Shown here: piece by piece, positions 8,941-18,142 of the stretch
Layout of the letters: each line of letters starts with the position of its first letter
How positions within the stretch are numbered: the stretch's first letter is position 1
DNA from: Gammaproteobacteria bacterium bin55
GTDB taxonomy: Bacteria > Pseudomonadota > Gammaproteobacteria > Pseudomonadales > Azotimanducaceae
Assembly: GCA_002238665.1 (NCBI GenBank)
Contig: MPMU01000007.1
Coordinates: forward strand, 1-48,499
Direction of reading: 5' to 3'
DNA: 48,499 bases
Position numbers and translations under genes: made by a program
Notes under the pieces: generated by a model
Seen by the model: only the letters and a program-made list of their open reading frames with translations
Told to the model about the DNA's origin: nothing
The model's database searches: none

Positions 8941-11900
8941 CTAATCTGTCGACTCGAGGCTCGTAAATGAAACTTGGTCACCAAATACACGTTTGACGAG
9001 AGTAACCAGATTCTCACTGTGCGTGAAAAACAGAATTTGATTCCTCCTCGATAGAGCTTTCAGTAGTTCCAGTATGGCGTGTAACCTCTTGGAGTCGCTG
9101 GTGATCAATAAATCATCCACAATTAGCGGCATCTGATGACCTTGACGAAGGAAGAGTTCGATAGCAGCAAGTCTCAACGATAGATACAACTGATCCCGCG
9201 TCCCAGAACTCAGATTTTTGAGTTCAACCTCTTCGGTTCCGCCATCAGCATTTGAGCGAACAGCAAGTAGAAGAGGTTTGCCTTTAGCTAGAGTAGTAGT
9301 CAAATCACAATATCTACCGTGTGTAAATGTCTCAAAATGAGTAGTGGCCTTCTCCAAAATTGGACCTTGGTTGTCTTTGCGAAACTTCTCAATCATCCAA
9401 GCTAGGACTATTGAAGCACTCCTTAGACGGATATATTGGCTAGATCGCTTCTCAATTTCTGCTAGCACTGATTCCCTTTCAACGATATTTGTATAGACTC
9501 CCTCAGATTGTTCAAGGTGTCTTAACTCAGTTTGAACAGTCGCCAAGTCATTCGTTGCCTTTACATATTTCTCGTCTATGACATCGAAATCTCCCTGAAT
9601 TTCTTCGATCTTTGCCGAAAGCTCATCTGGGGAAGTTTCCTCACAGTTTTTTTCGATAAGTTGCAATGAGTATCCCTCAGCATTCCTGAGTAACTCTTCC
9701 TCTGCTGTTGCTACACTGTGCTTTTCTTGTTGAAATTCGTGCCAGTCCGCGATTGCACGCAATAGTTCCTTCCGACCAGACACTCCCAGCAACTCTTCTG
9801 TTTGTCTGACAAACAATTGAGCTCGATCTCGTTCCTGGGTAACTTGCTCTAACCGAGATGCCTTTTGTTTCTCTTCTGTCTGAAATTCCTCCTTCTGACC
9901 TAGGTTGAGTTTCTGTTCTGCCAGCTGGCTTGGAAGAGAGTGAAAGAGCGCGTCGTCCTCGATATCTGAAACTTCCATTCGAATTTCATGGGAAAGTAAA
10001 TTCAGATCACCTTCGAACTTATCTATGTCATTTTTCATGTCATCGACTCGTTTACGCAAGTTCTCATACTCTTTCAGTTGGAACAACATCGTCTGTAGTA
10101 TGCGGATCTGTCTCATGGTTTCGTCCCTGTCCTGTTCTTTCAAATGAACCTTGGACAGCAGAGATTCCCATTTTTCTTGCCACTCGATCATCCTTAACTG
10201 ATAGACCTCGTGATCGTGCTCCCGATTTTTCTTATTTGTCTTCAACGAAGCTAATTGGTTTTTTACGTACTGCAGTTCCCTCCTAAACTCCTCCTGTTGT
10301 TCCAATTGCGAACGAAGAAAACCAACTACCCCTACGAAATCAGGTTCACGCAGTCCTGAGACCGTTACACCAGCACTCTCAAGGTCATCAATTATTCGAT
10401 ACTTGATTGATTCTTTTTTTTGCTCAAGCAGGGATTTTCGTTCTCGGACTTCTCGATATTTCGCTTCAAGTTGCTTGTACTTGGTGACCTTGTCACACCA
10501 CTCTCTCATGACCTGCGGGTCTCCGGCAGGACACGTTAATCCAGCCCACCTATTTTGCCAGTTGGATTCAACCGTTTCGATTTGTCTCTGAACCTCATCT
10601 AGGTGAGCTTGAGCGATCTTGAGTCGTGCATTAACTTCAGCACGTCTGCCCTGAGCAAGGGTTCCTTCCGCTTGTAAATTAGCTTGCTCAATCAGTTGGT
10701 CAGATATACGGTCAACTGACTTGATGCTACCCTTCAGCGTGCCAAGCGCTTCTTGATATGCAATCGTTCCTTTTGATGACCTCATGTCGACATCGAATTC
10801 TTGCACTAGTTTGTTAAAACGTTGAAATGTTTCATCACGTTTTTTACGTGCATCAATTAGTGAATCCGGATTGATCCATTCAGCGTTCTGGATACCTTCA
10901 ATTCGTGCTATTTCGACATCAATGTTCTCCATATCCCGACGCGCTGCTCTCTTGTCCAGGTCATACGTTCTTAGTAATTCCTTTTGCTGCTTGATCTCAT
11001 CTTGAGTGGATTCAAAAACTTCGGAAGAGGGGATCCTGATTCGCTGTAACTCATCAATCGAATGAACAAACTGCTCAATTTCTACAACAAGCGCATTTAG
11101 CTCTGTCTCAAGACTTCTGGACTCAGAGTCCAGTTCGATGTGTTCTTTGGAGTTCGCAATATTGTCAACATCCTTCATGCGTTCCTGCAAGATGGATAGG
11201 TCGTAACAGCGGGACTCTAACTCTGATTCTTGAGATGAAGTCTGCTCTATCTCCGAAGATTCCTTGTCGATGTTCTGCTTGATATTCCGAATAGTTGCTT
11301 CTATTCCGCTCGCTTGCGAATAGTGCTCGTGTAGATCATCAAGAAGCTTCTGGTCAGGTAACCGAGAAAGTATCTCGGAGATTGACAGCACTCCCCACCC
11401 TAATTTGCGGCTTTGAGAAGATAACGACAACACATGGGTTTCCAGTTCTTTCTCTCGTCGACCACTGTCTGACTTCGATTTTTTGATCGCTCCTTGTTCT
11501 CTTACCAAGCGAAGGATTTCATCTTCCCTATCCAAGAGCAAGGACTCAATTTGCGTCTTTTCGATGTTCTGTCTAATCGTCTTGAGCTGCTGCTCAATTT
11601 CCTTAATTGTCGCAGTATTCGAATCGATTTGGGAGTAAGCAGTGCTGATCCTCTGGTCTATCTCTTCAGGTAACGTCACCTCGGACATGTGCTCTAGGTG
11701 CTCTAATTTAGATTGAGAATTTGCTCGCCTTTGAAAAGCACTTAAGCAATTTTTCGTAGCATTTAGCTGTCGTAATTGGTTCTGGGTCTTTGTGCGGCGT
11801 TCCTTGATTCGTTCAACTTTAATTTCGAGTTGCGCCCTCAATTCACTCTTTTCATTCCAGTCGCGGTATGAGAGATTGTTTTCATTAATCGACTTGCCTA

Positions 11901-12480
11901 GTTCCTCATATTGTTTCAGTAACTGATTTAGCTCACGCCTACCACGATCAAGATATATGCTGGTTGCCTTGGATTCAATCTCATTCATCTTGGTCTGCAA
12001 GCCAGAAGTCTGGGAAGCAGCTGCAAACAATATTTTTCCTAGGTCACTTTTCGACTGAAGCATGTCCTCCCCACCTTTGGTCAATTCCTCATACTTAATA
12101 CTGAAGGAATTCTCAAATTGGGTTTTGGTGCAGCCGTTCAGAAACTGATCTAATCGTTGCTCGCCGTCGATCATCGGTTTGCCTTGCGGATCTAGGATGT
12201 TCTTTCCGTGCCCCGTTTTACGTAAGAAAGTGAACTTAGATTCACTTTCCTCAATTTCAGCACCAACTCTAACGTTATTGGAGCCACTCTGATAAGCTGC
12301 TGTCGTTTTGTTGCCACTCACCCATCCATAAAAAAGATCGCTAATGGATTGCTTAATTGTTGACTTACCTGCTTCGTTTGGTCCAGTAATGACGTGGAAG
12401 TCATGTTCTGCCTTTTCAAAGGCCAAAACTTTTTCGTTGAATTGACCGTATCTCTTTAGTATCAGTTTTGAAATTCTCAT
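8941..12480 (-). CDS. yhaN: YhaN-like Rad50/SbcC-related SMC-type ATPase
   Basis: Large ABC-type ATPase of 1179 residues. The N-terminus (MRISKLILKRYGQF) and Walker A GPNEAGKS at residues 33-40 match the YhaN branch of Rad50-like proteins. The middle about 900 residues are long charged coiled coils. The C-terminal lobe has the signature LSSGTRDQ near residue 1090, Walker B LIVDD near 1120 and an H-loop (LFFTHSEN) near 1154. No CxxC zinc hook is present in the coiled coil, unlike canonical SbcC/Rad50. Its start overlaps the stop of the nuclease gene by one base (TAATG) with GGAGG just upstream, which implies coupled translation. The pair probably processes DNA ends or DNA-protein junctions; the exact substrate is unknown. 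Confidence 0.88.
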   Translation of the reverse strand: MRISKLILKRYGQFNEKVLAFEKAEHDFHVITGPNEAGKSTIKQSISDLFYGWVSGNKTTAAYQSGSNNVRVGAEIEESESKFTFLRKTGHGKNILDPQGKPMIDGEQRLDQFLNGCTKTQFENSFSIKYEELTKGGEDMLQSKSDLGKILFAAASQTSGLQTKMNEIESKATSIYLDRGRRELNQLLKQYEELGKSINENNLSYRDWNEKSELRAQLEIKVERIKERRTKTQNQLRQLNATKNCLSAFQRRANSQSKLEHLEHMSEVTLPEEIDQRISTAYSQIDSNTATIKEIEQQLKTIRQNIEKTQIESLLLDREDEILRLVREQGAIKKSKSDSGRREKELETHVLSLSSQSRKLGWGVLSISEILSRLPDQKLLDDLHEHYSQASGIEATIRNIKQNIDKESSEIEQTSSQESELESRCYDLSILQERMKDVDNIANSKEHIELDSESRSLETELNALVVEIEQFVHSIDELQRIRIPSSEVFESTQDEIKQQKELLRTYDLDKRAARRDMENIDVEIARIEGIQNAEWINPDSLIDARKKRDETFQRFNKLVQEFDVDMRSSKGTIAYQEALGTLKGSIKSVDRISDQLIEQANLQAEGTLAQGRRAEVNARLKIAQAHLDEVQRQIETVESNWQNRWAGLTCPAGDPQVMREWCDKVTKYKQLEAKYREVRERKSLLEQKKESIKYRIIDDLESAGVTVSGLREPDFVGVVGFLRSQLEQQEEFRRELQYVKNQLASLKTNKKNREHDHEVYQLRMIEWQEKWESLLSKVHLKEQDRDETMRQIRILQTMLFQLKEYENLRKRVDDMKNDIDKFEGDLNLLSHEIRMEVSDIEDDALFHSLPSQLAEQKLNLGQKEEFQTEEKQKASRLEQVTQERDRAQLFVRQTEELLGVSGRKELLRAIADWHEFQQEKHSVATAEEELLRNAEGYSLQLIEKNCEETSPDELSAKIEEIQGDFDVIDEKYVKATNDLATVQTELRHLEQSEGVYTNIVERESVLAEIEKRSSQYIRLRSASIVLAWMIEKFRKDNQGPILEKATTHFETFTHGRYCDLTTTLAKGKPLLLAVRSNADGGTEEVELKNLSSGTRDQLYLSLRLAAIELFLRQGHQMPLIVDDLLITSDSKRLHAILELLKALSRRNQILFFTHSENLVTLVKRVFGDQVSFTSLESTD

Positions 12481-13799
12481 TAGTTAGCCTCCTCCGCGAG
12501 CATGTTCTTCAGTAATTCGATGGACCCTGATGTAAGACTAGAAAGTTCTGCGTCTAGCAAGAATCTGAGCTCAGGGTCCTGTGAAGGTCTAAGTTCAGGA
12601 TGATCAGGAGACTTGAGTTCCGAGGGAATGTTGCCTTTGAGTTTTTGGAAGGTCTTCCGAAGTGATTCCTCTATTTCGGTCTTTGCATCGTCACTTTCTA
12701 GGACCTTGAAGAAATCGGCTAACTCTGACTCGTTGATTGCTGCCGAAAGGTTCGACGGGTCTTCAGTCGCAAGCACAACAGATTCAACAAAAACCGTTGA
12801 TTTTGAGGTCTGGATTTTTAGCTCCAAAACCTCCTCAAGATCTTCATCAGCAAGGTTCTTCTGAGAATGAAGTTCACCATGAAGGCTGGTTCGTCCACAG
12901 AGCGTAACCCTAACTACATGGCATGTATCAGGTCCAACAGTCTCAATGACCCGTTGCTTTAGCCCATCCATCAAGTCATCCATACTTTGGATATCGTCAC
13001 CTATCTCAAAATGGATATCGTGCCACTCGACACAGTTACAAGCAATCGGTACACAAGATTGGACTCTATTGTCTTGCACTTCAACCAATACAGCTCCCTT
13101 GCTCCCAGTCTCGCGTATGTGTCGACCTTGAAGGTTTCCTGGATACACAATGTAGGCAAGTTCATTGTCGCTGAGTTGCTTATAGGAGTGAACGTGACCT
13201 AATGCCCAGTATTGATATCCAAAGTTTTTGAGCTGTGAAACAGAGCTGGGGGCGTAGTTCGCATGCCCAGTTGAATCGCCGACATTGGTATGAAGCACAC
13301 CAATGTTGAACGCACCGTCAACTGGTTTTGGATAAGCGCTTGCGAGATTCTCTGAAACCTCCTTTATTTCATAACTTTGTCCGTGCAAAACAACATCCGG
13401 AAGACCATCAATTCGAAGAGATTGAGGCCCTTCAGATGCAAAGACGTGCACATACTCATCCTCCAACGAAATGTGCGTCGCAAATTGACACTCGGCATCA
13501 TGATTTCCCCACACGATAAACGTATGAATCCCATGTTCCTTTAGAGTAGCGAGCTTGTTTGCGAAAAACAGTCCAGTGCTCATGTCTTTTAGCTGGCCAT
13601 CAAAAATATCGCCAGCCATGACGATGAAGTCAACTCTGTTTGCGATTGCTTTGTCAATCAAATTGGAGAACGCCTGGCGAGTTGCATACTTGACAGTCTC
13701 GACGTTCTGGTTAACTGCCGAACTTGCCCGTAGCTTCAGTCTTTTCAACGAACTACCGAGGTGAAGATCCGCGCAGTGCAGGAAGGTAAATGAGGTCAT
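12480..13799 (-). CDS. yhaO: YhaO-like Mre11/SbcD-related metallophosphoesterase nuclease
   Basis: Calcineurin-like DNA repair nuclease of 439 residues, partner of the ATPase that follows. Metal-binding motifs appear in order: CADLHLG near residue 10, MAGDIFD near 62, WGNHDAE near 97, LHTNVGD near 170 and LGHVHSY near 200. A variable C-terminal region would contact the ATPase. The ATG at 13799 has AGGAG 7 nt upstream. An AT-rich stretch of about 90 bp lies directly upstream and includes TTGACT on the minus strand, so the operon promoter is probably there. The gene names follow the Bacillus YhaO/YhaN pair; sbcD/sbcC would be the looser description. Confidence 0.88.
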   Translation of the reverse strand: MTSFTFLHCADLHLGSSLKRLKLRASSAVNQNVETVKYATRQAFSNLIDKAIANRVDFIVMAGDIFDGQLKDMSTGLFFANKLATLKEHGIHTFIVWGNHDAECQFATHISLEDEYVHVFASEGPQSLRIDGLPDVVLHGQSYEIKEVSENLASAYPKPVDGAFNIGVLHTNVGDSTGHANYAPSSVSQLKNFGYQYWALGHVHSYKQLSDNELAYIVYPGNLQGRHIRETGSKGAVLVEVQDNRVQSCVPIACNCVEWHDIHFEIGDDIQSMDDLMDGLKQRVIETVGPDTCHVVRVTLCGRTSLHGELHSQKNLADEDLEEVLELKIQTSKSTVFVESVVLATEDPSNLSAAINESELADFFKVLESDDAKTEIEESLRKTFQKLKGNIPSELKSPDHPELRPSQDPELRFLLDAELSSLTSGSIELLKNMLAEEAN

Positions 13800-14323
13800 C
13801 GTTAAACTCCTAGGTTATTTAAAAATTTTTCTTAATTTTTTCTAATTTTAGTCAACTTATTTTTTCCTTTTAAATCATTGTTTTATTTAACGTCTAATAG
13901 TTGATCCCCCTATGCACATGAGCAAGAGTAAATTTCTCACGGCAACAAAGTATCTTATAAGAATGAATTCTACTAAAACAAACGTAGACTTTCTGAATCT
14001 AACTTGCTGTTTAGGTACTTCCGGAAATTACTCAAAGGCAAGCTAAGTCCTTTTGTACTGGTCCTACATAACAAAAAATGAAGCACTTCGGTGAGGACCC
14101 ATGCCGGTCCGACTGTGTAGAACGATGGTTATGGACTAAGCGGGCGGCAACATTACATTCCAATTACCACAGATGGAAAGTACCAAGGCTTGGAGCTCGA
14201 AACGCAGGTCGACATCTGCCGCTTCGTGTCACCATTAGCAACCAGTACCTGCAATTGAGATTAGTCTCGATTTGAGCTACTCACATTCAGGTTTATAAGT
14301 AATTCGGCTACTGGATGTGAATC

Positions 14324-14347
14324 AAAAAAAACCTCCCAAAAGGGAGG
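14324..14347 (-). terminator. Rho-independent terminator of the molybdenum hydroxylase operon
   Basis: Read on the minus strand, ACCTCCC pairs with GGGAGGT around a TTTT loop and is followed by a run of eight T. It lies about 57 bp downstream of the last gene of the operon. This is a textbook intrinsic terminator. On the plus strand the same stem is followed by only a short CTTTT, so it would act weakly in that direction. Confidence 0.88.
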
Positions 14348-14360
14348 TCTTTTAGAGTAT

Positions 14361-14387
14361 TCACAGACCAGCTAAGCTGGTCTGTGA
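14361..14387. repeat. Perfect 13-bp inverted repeat just before the terminator
   Basis: TCACAGACCAGCT is followed, after one base, by its exact reverse complement, giving a 27-bp palindrome between the operon's last stop codon (14404) and the intrinsic terminator. In RNA it would form a long stem with a small AGCTT-type loop. It could be a second terminator stem, a 3' mRNA-stabilising hairpin, or a protein-binding site. Confidence 0.75.
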
Positions 14388-14403
14388 CATTTGTTTTTGA
14401 GAA

Positions 14404-16632
14404 CTACGCGTTCTCTTGTTCGTCAATCGCTTCTAATACCCGAGGAGGCGATAGTGGCAAATCGTAAATCCTGAAGCCTAGTGCGTCTCGTACGGCATTT
14501 GAAGTTGCCGCCAAAGGTGCGACAATAGGCGTTTCACCCACCCCTCTAACACCATAGGGATGCGAAGGATTCGGTACTTCAACGATTTGGGTATCAATCA
14601 TCGGCATGTCGGAAGCAACAGGAATTCGATAATCAAGGAATCCAGCGTTTTCCATGATGCCATCATCGTTGTAGATGTATTCCTCATTGAGTGCCCAGCC
14701 AAGACCTTGAACAGCCCCACCTTGCATCTGACCTTCCACATAGGCAGGATGGATCGCTTTACCAGCGTCTTGAATAGCCGTGAATGCTTTCACATCTATT
14801 CGACCAGTCTCTTTGTCCACTTTTACGTCGGTCCAGTTCACCGAGAAAGATGCTCCCGCACCCTGCGCATTTAAGCTCGCTCGACCCAACAACGGACCAC
14901 CTGTTCGACCTGCAGAACGCGCGATGTCCGCCAAAGAAAGTGGTGAAACATCTGCGTTTACACCGGGTTTCGGTACTGCTTGACCGTCTTCCCAGTCGAC
15001 TTGATCAACGTCAAGATCCCAAGTCAAAGCTGCTCTTTGCTTGCACTGTGCAATGATGTCTTCACAAGCTTGAATCACTGCCATACCAGTAGCAAATGTG
15101 GTACGACTTCCGCCAGTTGTGTTACAGTAGCCAGTCCCTTCAGTGTCGCCGACATGTGCGTTGATTTGTTCGTAAGGAATTCCTAACGTTTCACTTGCCA
15201 TTAAGCACATAGATGCCCGCGAACCACCAATATCGGGACTACCTTCCATGATGGTAACTCCGCCATTCTCAGCAATTCGGACCTCAGCGCTTGACTGCAT
15301 TCCGATATTGAACCAAAATCCGACCGCAATACCTCGACCACCATTTTCAGGCTTGGCCTTCTGGTAGTTCGGATGAGCTTTTGTAGCTTCTAAGCAAGCC
15401 TTCAAGCCGATTGGTGGGAATGTAGGTCCATAAGGCGCAACGGTTCCTTCATCAGAGCAATTCTTCATTCTGAGATCGATAGGATCCATGTCAAGCTCTC
15501 TAGCAAGCTCATCAATAGCACATTCCATAGCATGCATCGATTGCGGTGCACCGGGAGCTCTGTATGCACAAACTTTTGGCTTGTTGACTAGAACATCGTT
15601 CCCTTCAATCTTGAAATTATCGAGATCATAGGGAGCAAGAACAGACATACAACCCGGTCCAATAGGCGCACCAGGAAACGCGCCGGCTTCATAAGCTAAC
15701 CAAGCAGTTGCTGCCGTGATAGTCCCGTCTTTTTTAGCACCTACCTTTGCACGACATAGTGTCGCTGAAGTAGGACCTGTTGCACGGAACACCTCTTCTC
15801 TAGACATGACCATCTTGACCGGTCTGCCAGTAAGCTCGGACATATGAAGAGCCACTGGTTCTAGATAAATTGTGGTCTTGCCGCCAAATCCACCGCCGAT
15901 CTCAGAAGGAATCACCCGGATAGAACTAACCGCTTTATCAAGTACTGCCGCAGTGTTACTTCGGACATCGAACTGACCTTGAGTACTGCACCAGATAGTA
16001 CCTCTACCATCTTCGTTCATGGCTGCAGTACAGGCATGAGGTTCTATATAGCCTTGATGAGCAGTCGGTACACGATACTCGCCTTCAATGATGACATCAG
16101 CTTCTGCAAAGCCTTTTTCTACATCGCCCCGTGACATGATTTGATACGCCGCCACATTGCTTGCTGGTTTCGAGGTATCACCATTGGTGTGATTATTCTC
16201 ATTGACCAGAGGAGCGTTGTCAGACAAAGCTTGATCGATAGAGAGTACAGGCTCCAGTACTTCGTACTCAACGTCAATCAGTGCTAATGCCTGTTCAGCG
16301 ACAAAGGCACTCGTCGCCGCGACTGCGGCAACTGCATGACCGTCGTACAGGACTTTGTCGCGAGCAATGATGTTAACACCCAGGTCATTGCCAGATTTCT
16401 CTGGAAAATCTTTGCCGGATACGGCACTGATTACTCCATCTAATGCAAGTGCTCTGGATACATCAATACTCTTAATCCTTGCATGTGCATGTGGACTTCG
16501 CAAAATCTTGCCATGCAACATCCCAGGCAAATTGAGGTCAGCGCCAAAATTAGCGCGTCCGGTTACTTTTTCAATACCATCTGGTCGAATTGGTCTAGTG
16601 CCAATCGCTTTCAGATCTACGGCTTCTGCCAC
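14404..16632 (-). CDS. Xanthine dehydrogenase-family molybdopterin-binding subunit
   Basis: Large catalytic subunit (742 residues) of a three-subunit molybdenum hydroxylase. The N-terminal a/b hammerhead domain (RPDGIEKVTGRANFGADL) is followed by the molybdopterin-binding domain: GGGFGGKT near residue 245, CAYRAPGAPQ near 355, and the C-terminal GVGETP with the catalytic Glu at residue 700. The Cys-Ser-Phe-Arg loop of aerobic CO dehydrogenases is absent, so CO is unlikely to be the substrate. The start is GTG at 16632 with AAGGAG 9 nt upstream. It is the last gene of the operon and ends before a strong terminator. Members oxidise purines, aldehydes or aromatic compounds, and the substrate here cannot be named. 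Confidence 0.92.
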   Translation of the reverse strand: MAEAVDLKAIGTRPIRPDGIEKVTGRANFGADLNLPGMLHGKILRSPHAHARIKSIDVSRALALDGVISAVSGKDFPEKSGNDLGVNIIARDKVLYDGHAVAAVAATSAFVAEQALALIDVEYEVLEPVLSIDQALSDNAPLVNENNHTNGDTSKPASNVAAYQIMSRGDVEKGFAEADVIIEGEYRVPTAHQGYIEPHACTAAMNEDGRGTIWCSTQGQFDVRSNTAAVLDKAVSSIRVIPSEIGGGFGGKTTIYLEPVALHMSELTGRPVKMVMSREEVFRATGPTSATLCRAKVGAKKDGTITAATAWLAYEAGAFPGAPIGPGCMSVLAPYDLDNFKIEGNDVLVNKPKVCAYRAPGAPQSMHAMECAIDELARELDMDPIDLRMKNCSDEGTVAPYGPTFPPIGLKACLEATKAHPNYQKAKPENGGRGIAVGFWFNIGMQSSAEVRIAENGGVTIMEGSPDIGGSRASMCLMASETLGIPYEQINAHVGDTEGTGYCNTTGGSRTTFATGMAVIQACEDIIAQCKQRAALTWDLDVDQVDWEDGQAVPKPGVNADVSPLSLADIARSAGRTGGPLLGRASLNAQGAGASFSVNWTDVKVDKETGRIDVKAFTAIQDAGKAIHPAYVEGQMQGGAVQGLGWALNEEYIYNDDGIMENAGFLDYRIPVASDMPMIDTQIVEVPNPSHPYGVRGVGETPIVAPLAATSNAVRDALGFRIYDLPLSPPRVLEAIDEQENA

Positions 16633-16650
16633 GTTTAAATCTCCTTTTTT

Positions 16651-17124
16651 CTATGCCGCAAGTTCTTTCGCAGCGTCTTGTACAGCTCTAATAATCTTGT
16701 CATATCCGGTACAGCGGCAGAGGTTACCCGCCAGCCAGTAACGAATGGTTTCTTCGTCTGGATCCTTATGTTTGTCCAGCAGTGCTTTCGCTGCAACAAT
16801 AAATCCAGGGGTACAAATACCACACTGAAGCGCTGCGTGCTCAAGAAACTTCTGTTGGATTACATGTAAACCATCCGGTTCTGCAATGCCTTCAATGGTT
16901 GTAACTTCCTTACCTTCAGCTTCTACGCCGAGCATTAAGCAGGAACATACCAATCGTCCGTCTACAAGTACCGAACAAGCGCCACAGTCCCCTGTCGCAC
17001 ATCCTTCCTTGGTACCTGTGAGGTTAATTTCGTCTCGCAAACAATTCAACAAACTTTCTTGAGGTTCACAAAGAAACTCCTGAGGTTGATTGTTGACGGA
17101 TGTCGTAACATGTACTTTTGCCAT
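16651..17124 (-). CDS. [2Fe-2S] subunit of the xanthine dehydrogenase-family enzyme
   Basis: Electron-transfer subunit of 157 residues with two [2Fe-2S] domains. The plant-ferredoxin-like N-terminal half has GCATGDCGACSVLVDG with further Cys in RLVCSC. The helical C-terminal half has QCGICTPGF and NLCRCTGY. Together these eight or so cysteines pass electrons from the molybdenum centre to the FAD subunit. The ATG at 17124 has GGAGA about 9 nt upstream. It sits between the FAD and molybdenum subunits, with gaps of 40 and 18 bp, in the order medium-small-large that is common for this family. Confidence 0.94.
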   Translation of the reverse strand: MAKVHVTTSVNNQPQEFLCEPQESLLNCLRDEINLTGTKEGCATGDCGACSVLVDGRLVCSCLMLGVEAEGKEVTTIEGIAEPDGLHVIQQKFLEHAALQCGICTPGFIVAAKALLDKHKDPDEETIRYWLAGNLCRCTGYDKIIRAVQDAAKELAA

Positions 17125-17164
17125 GAAATTTGTCTCCTATCTCTGATATGGCTTGATTTGAGTA

Positions 17165-18040
17165 CTACGCGCTAGCACGGTCGCGAGCGATCGCACCTGC
17201 ACGTTTGCAAAGTACACCAACGACTTTGCGTCTATATACCACTGTGCCTCTTTTATCGCTGATTGGCGAAGCTGCCGCTGAACAAGCATCTGCTGCTGCC
17301 TGAAGTGCTACGTCATCGACATTGGTGCCAATAAGGGCATCTGCTGCTTCCTGGACTAAAAGTGCCGTGGGTGCAACCGCGCCGATACTTACACGGGCCG
17401 CGGTACATACTCCGTTCTCGTCCAGAGTCAGAGCGACTCCTGCTCCAGCCACTGCGATGTCCATTTCTGTTCTTGGAATGAAACGCAGATACGCATCGCT
17501 CGTTCTTGCTCCCGGACGTGGAATTTTCAGCCCGAGTAAGAACTCAGAATCAGACATGCAATTGGTGCCTACTCCTGTAATGAAATCTTCAGTAGCTACT
17601 TCCCGAGTGCCATCTGGCCCAGCAATCACACACTGTGCTCCAACTGCGATCAACGCAGGGATCGTGTCACCAGCAGGGGAAGAGTTACATAAATTTCCTC
17701 CGATGGATGCTCGACCTTGAATCTGAGTTGAACCAATCAGGTCAGCTGATTCAATTAGTCCTGGCAATAGTGCCTTTAATTCTTCATTCTCGTTCAGTAT
17801 CGCTGATGGAATTGCTGCACCGATGTAAATTTCATTGTTGCCAATGTCTATTGCGTTCGTCTCTTCTATATGCTTTACATCGACTAAGAGCCTAGGCTCT
17901 CTGTCTACTGAACTCATTTGAACCAACACATCTGTACCACCAGCCAAACATTGGGTGCGTTGTCCACTAGCGGCATTAGTTGCCAAAACCTCAACCGCTT
18001 CATCTACTGAGGTCGGGGCTGCGTATGAATAACTACTCAT
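17165..18040 (-). CDS. FAD-binding subunit of the xanthine dehydrogenase-family enzyme
   Basis: Medium subunit, 291 residues from the ATG at 18040. That start has GGAG-CAGGA just upstream and begins with the family's typical SYSYAAPTSVDEAVEVL; the open frame extends 26 codons further but without family similarity. FAD pyrophosphate-binding motifs are AGGTDVLVQM and GRASIGGNLCNSSPAGD. The C-terminal CO-dehydrogenase flavoprotein domain follows. It transfers electrons from the iron-sulfur subunit to NAD or another acceptor. It is the first gene of the operon and is divergent from pepQ, with 102 bp between the two starts. Confidence 0.92.
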   Translation of the reverse strand: MSSYSYAAPTSVDEAVEVLATNAASGQRTQCLAGGTDVLVQMSSVDREPRLLVDVKHIEETNAIDIGNNEIYIGAAIPSAILNENEELKALLPGLIESADLIGSTQIQGRASIGGNLCNSSPAGDTIPALIAVGAQCVIAGPDGTREVATEDFITGVGTNCMSDSEFLLGLKIPRPGARTSDAYLRFIPRTEMDIAVAGAGVALTLDENGVCTAARVSIGAVAPTALLVQEAADALIGTNVDDVALQAAADACSAAASPISDKRGTVVYRRKVVGVLCKRAGAIARDRASA

Positions 18041-18075
18041 TCCTGCTCCAAGGGTTATTCGGAAATGCGAATTGT

Positions 18076-18103
18076 ATATTAAGCGAGTAGTCCCATTCTT
18101 GAA
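18076..18103 (-). promoter_or_regulatory. Possible promoter of the molybdenum hydroxylase operon
   Basis: On the minus strand, TTCAAG is followed after 16 bp by TAATAT, about 36 bp upstream of the FAD-subunit start. Both hexamers are only moderate sigma-70 matches. The site lies within the 102-bp divergent spacer shared with pepQ. Confidence 0.35.
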
Positions 18104-18142
18104 TTCAGTAGAGCACACTAGCTACTTCAATCTAAGGACTCC

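Larger units (their letters stand above)
13800..14403. other. 604-bp region without a convincing gene: AT-rich promoter zone plus structured sequence
   Basis: From 13806 to 13890 the sequence is very AT-rich and probably holds the promoter of the yhaO operon. From about 13960 to 14320 composition returns to normal and several inverted repeats occur: GGACC/GGTCC around 14095-14110, ATTGAGA/TCTCGAT with a TTAG loop around 14254-14271, and TCACATTCAG (14281-14290) against CTGGATGTGA (14311-14320). A 65-codon plus-strand frame at 14078-14275 has no ribosome-binding site and no recognised homology. It could be an untranslated RNA or the decayed end of an insertion element. Known RNase P, tmRNA, 6S and SRP RNA landmarks were looked for and not found. 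Confidence 0.5.

Noticed and set aside
8941-13799. Calling the pair canonical sbcC/sbcD
   Set aside because: The ATPase lacks the CxxC zinc hook and has the YhaN-type N-terminus, so the YhaN/YhaO branch fits better.
14078-14275. 65-residue plus-strand frame in the gene-free region
   Set aside because: No ribosome-binding site and no recognisable domain; composition is unlike the neighbouring proteins. Kept only as part of the unexplained region.
13900-14330. RNase P RNA, tmRNA, 6S RNA or SRP RNA
   Set aside because: Conserved sequence landmarks of these RNAs were looked for on both strands and not found.
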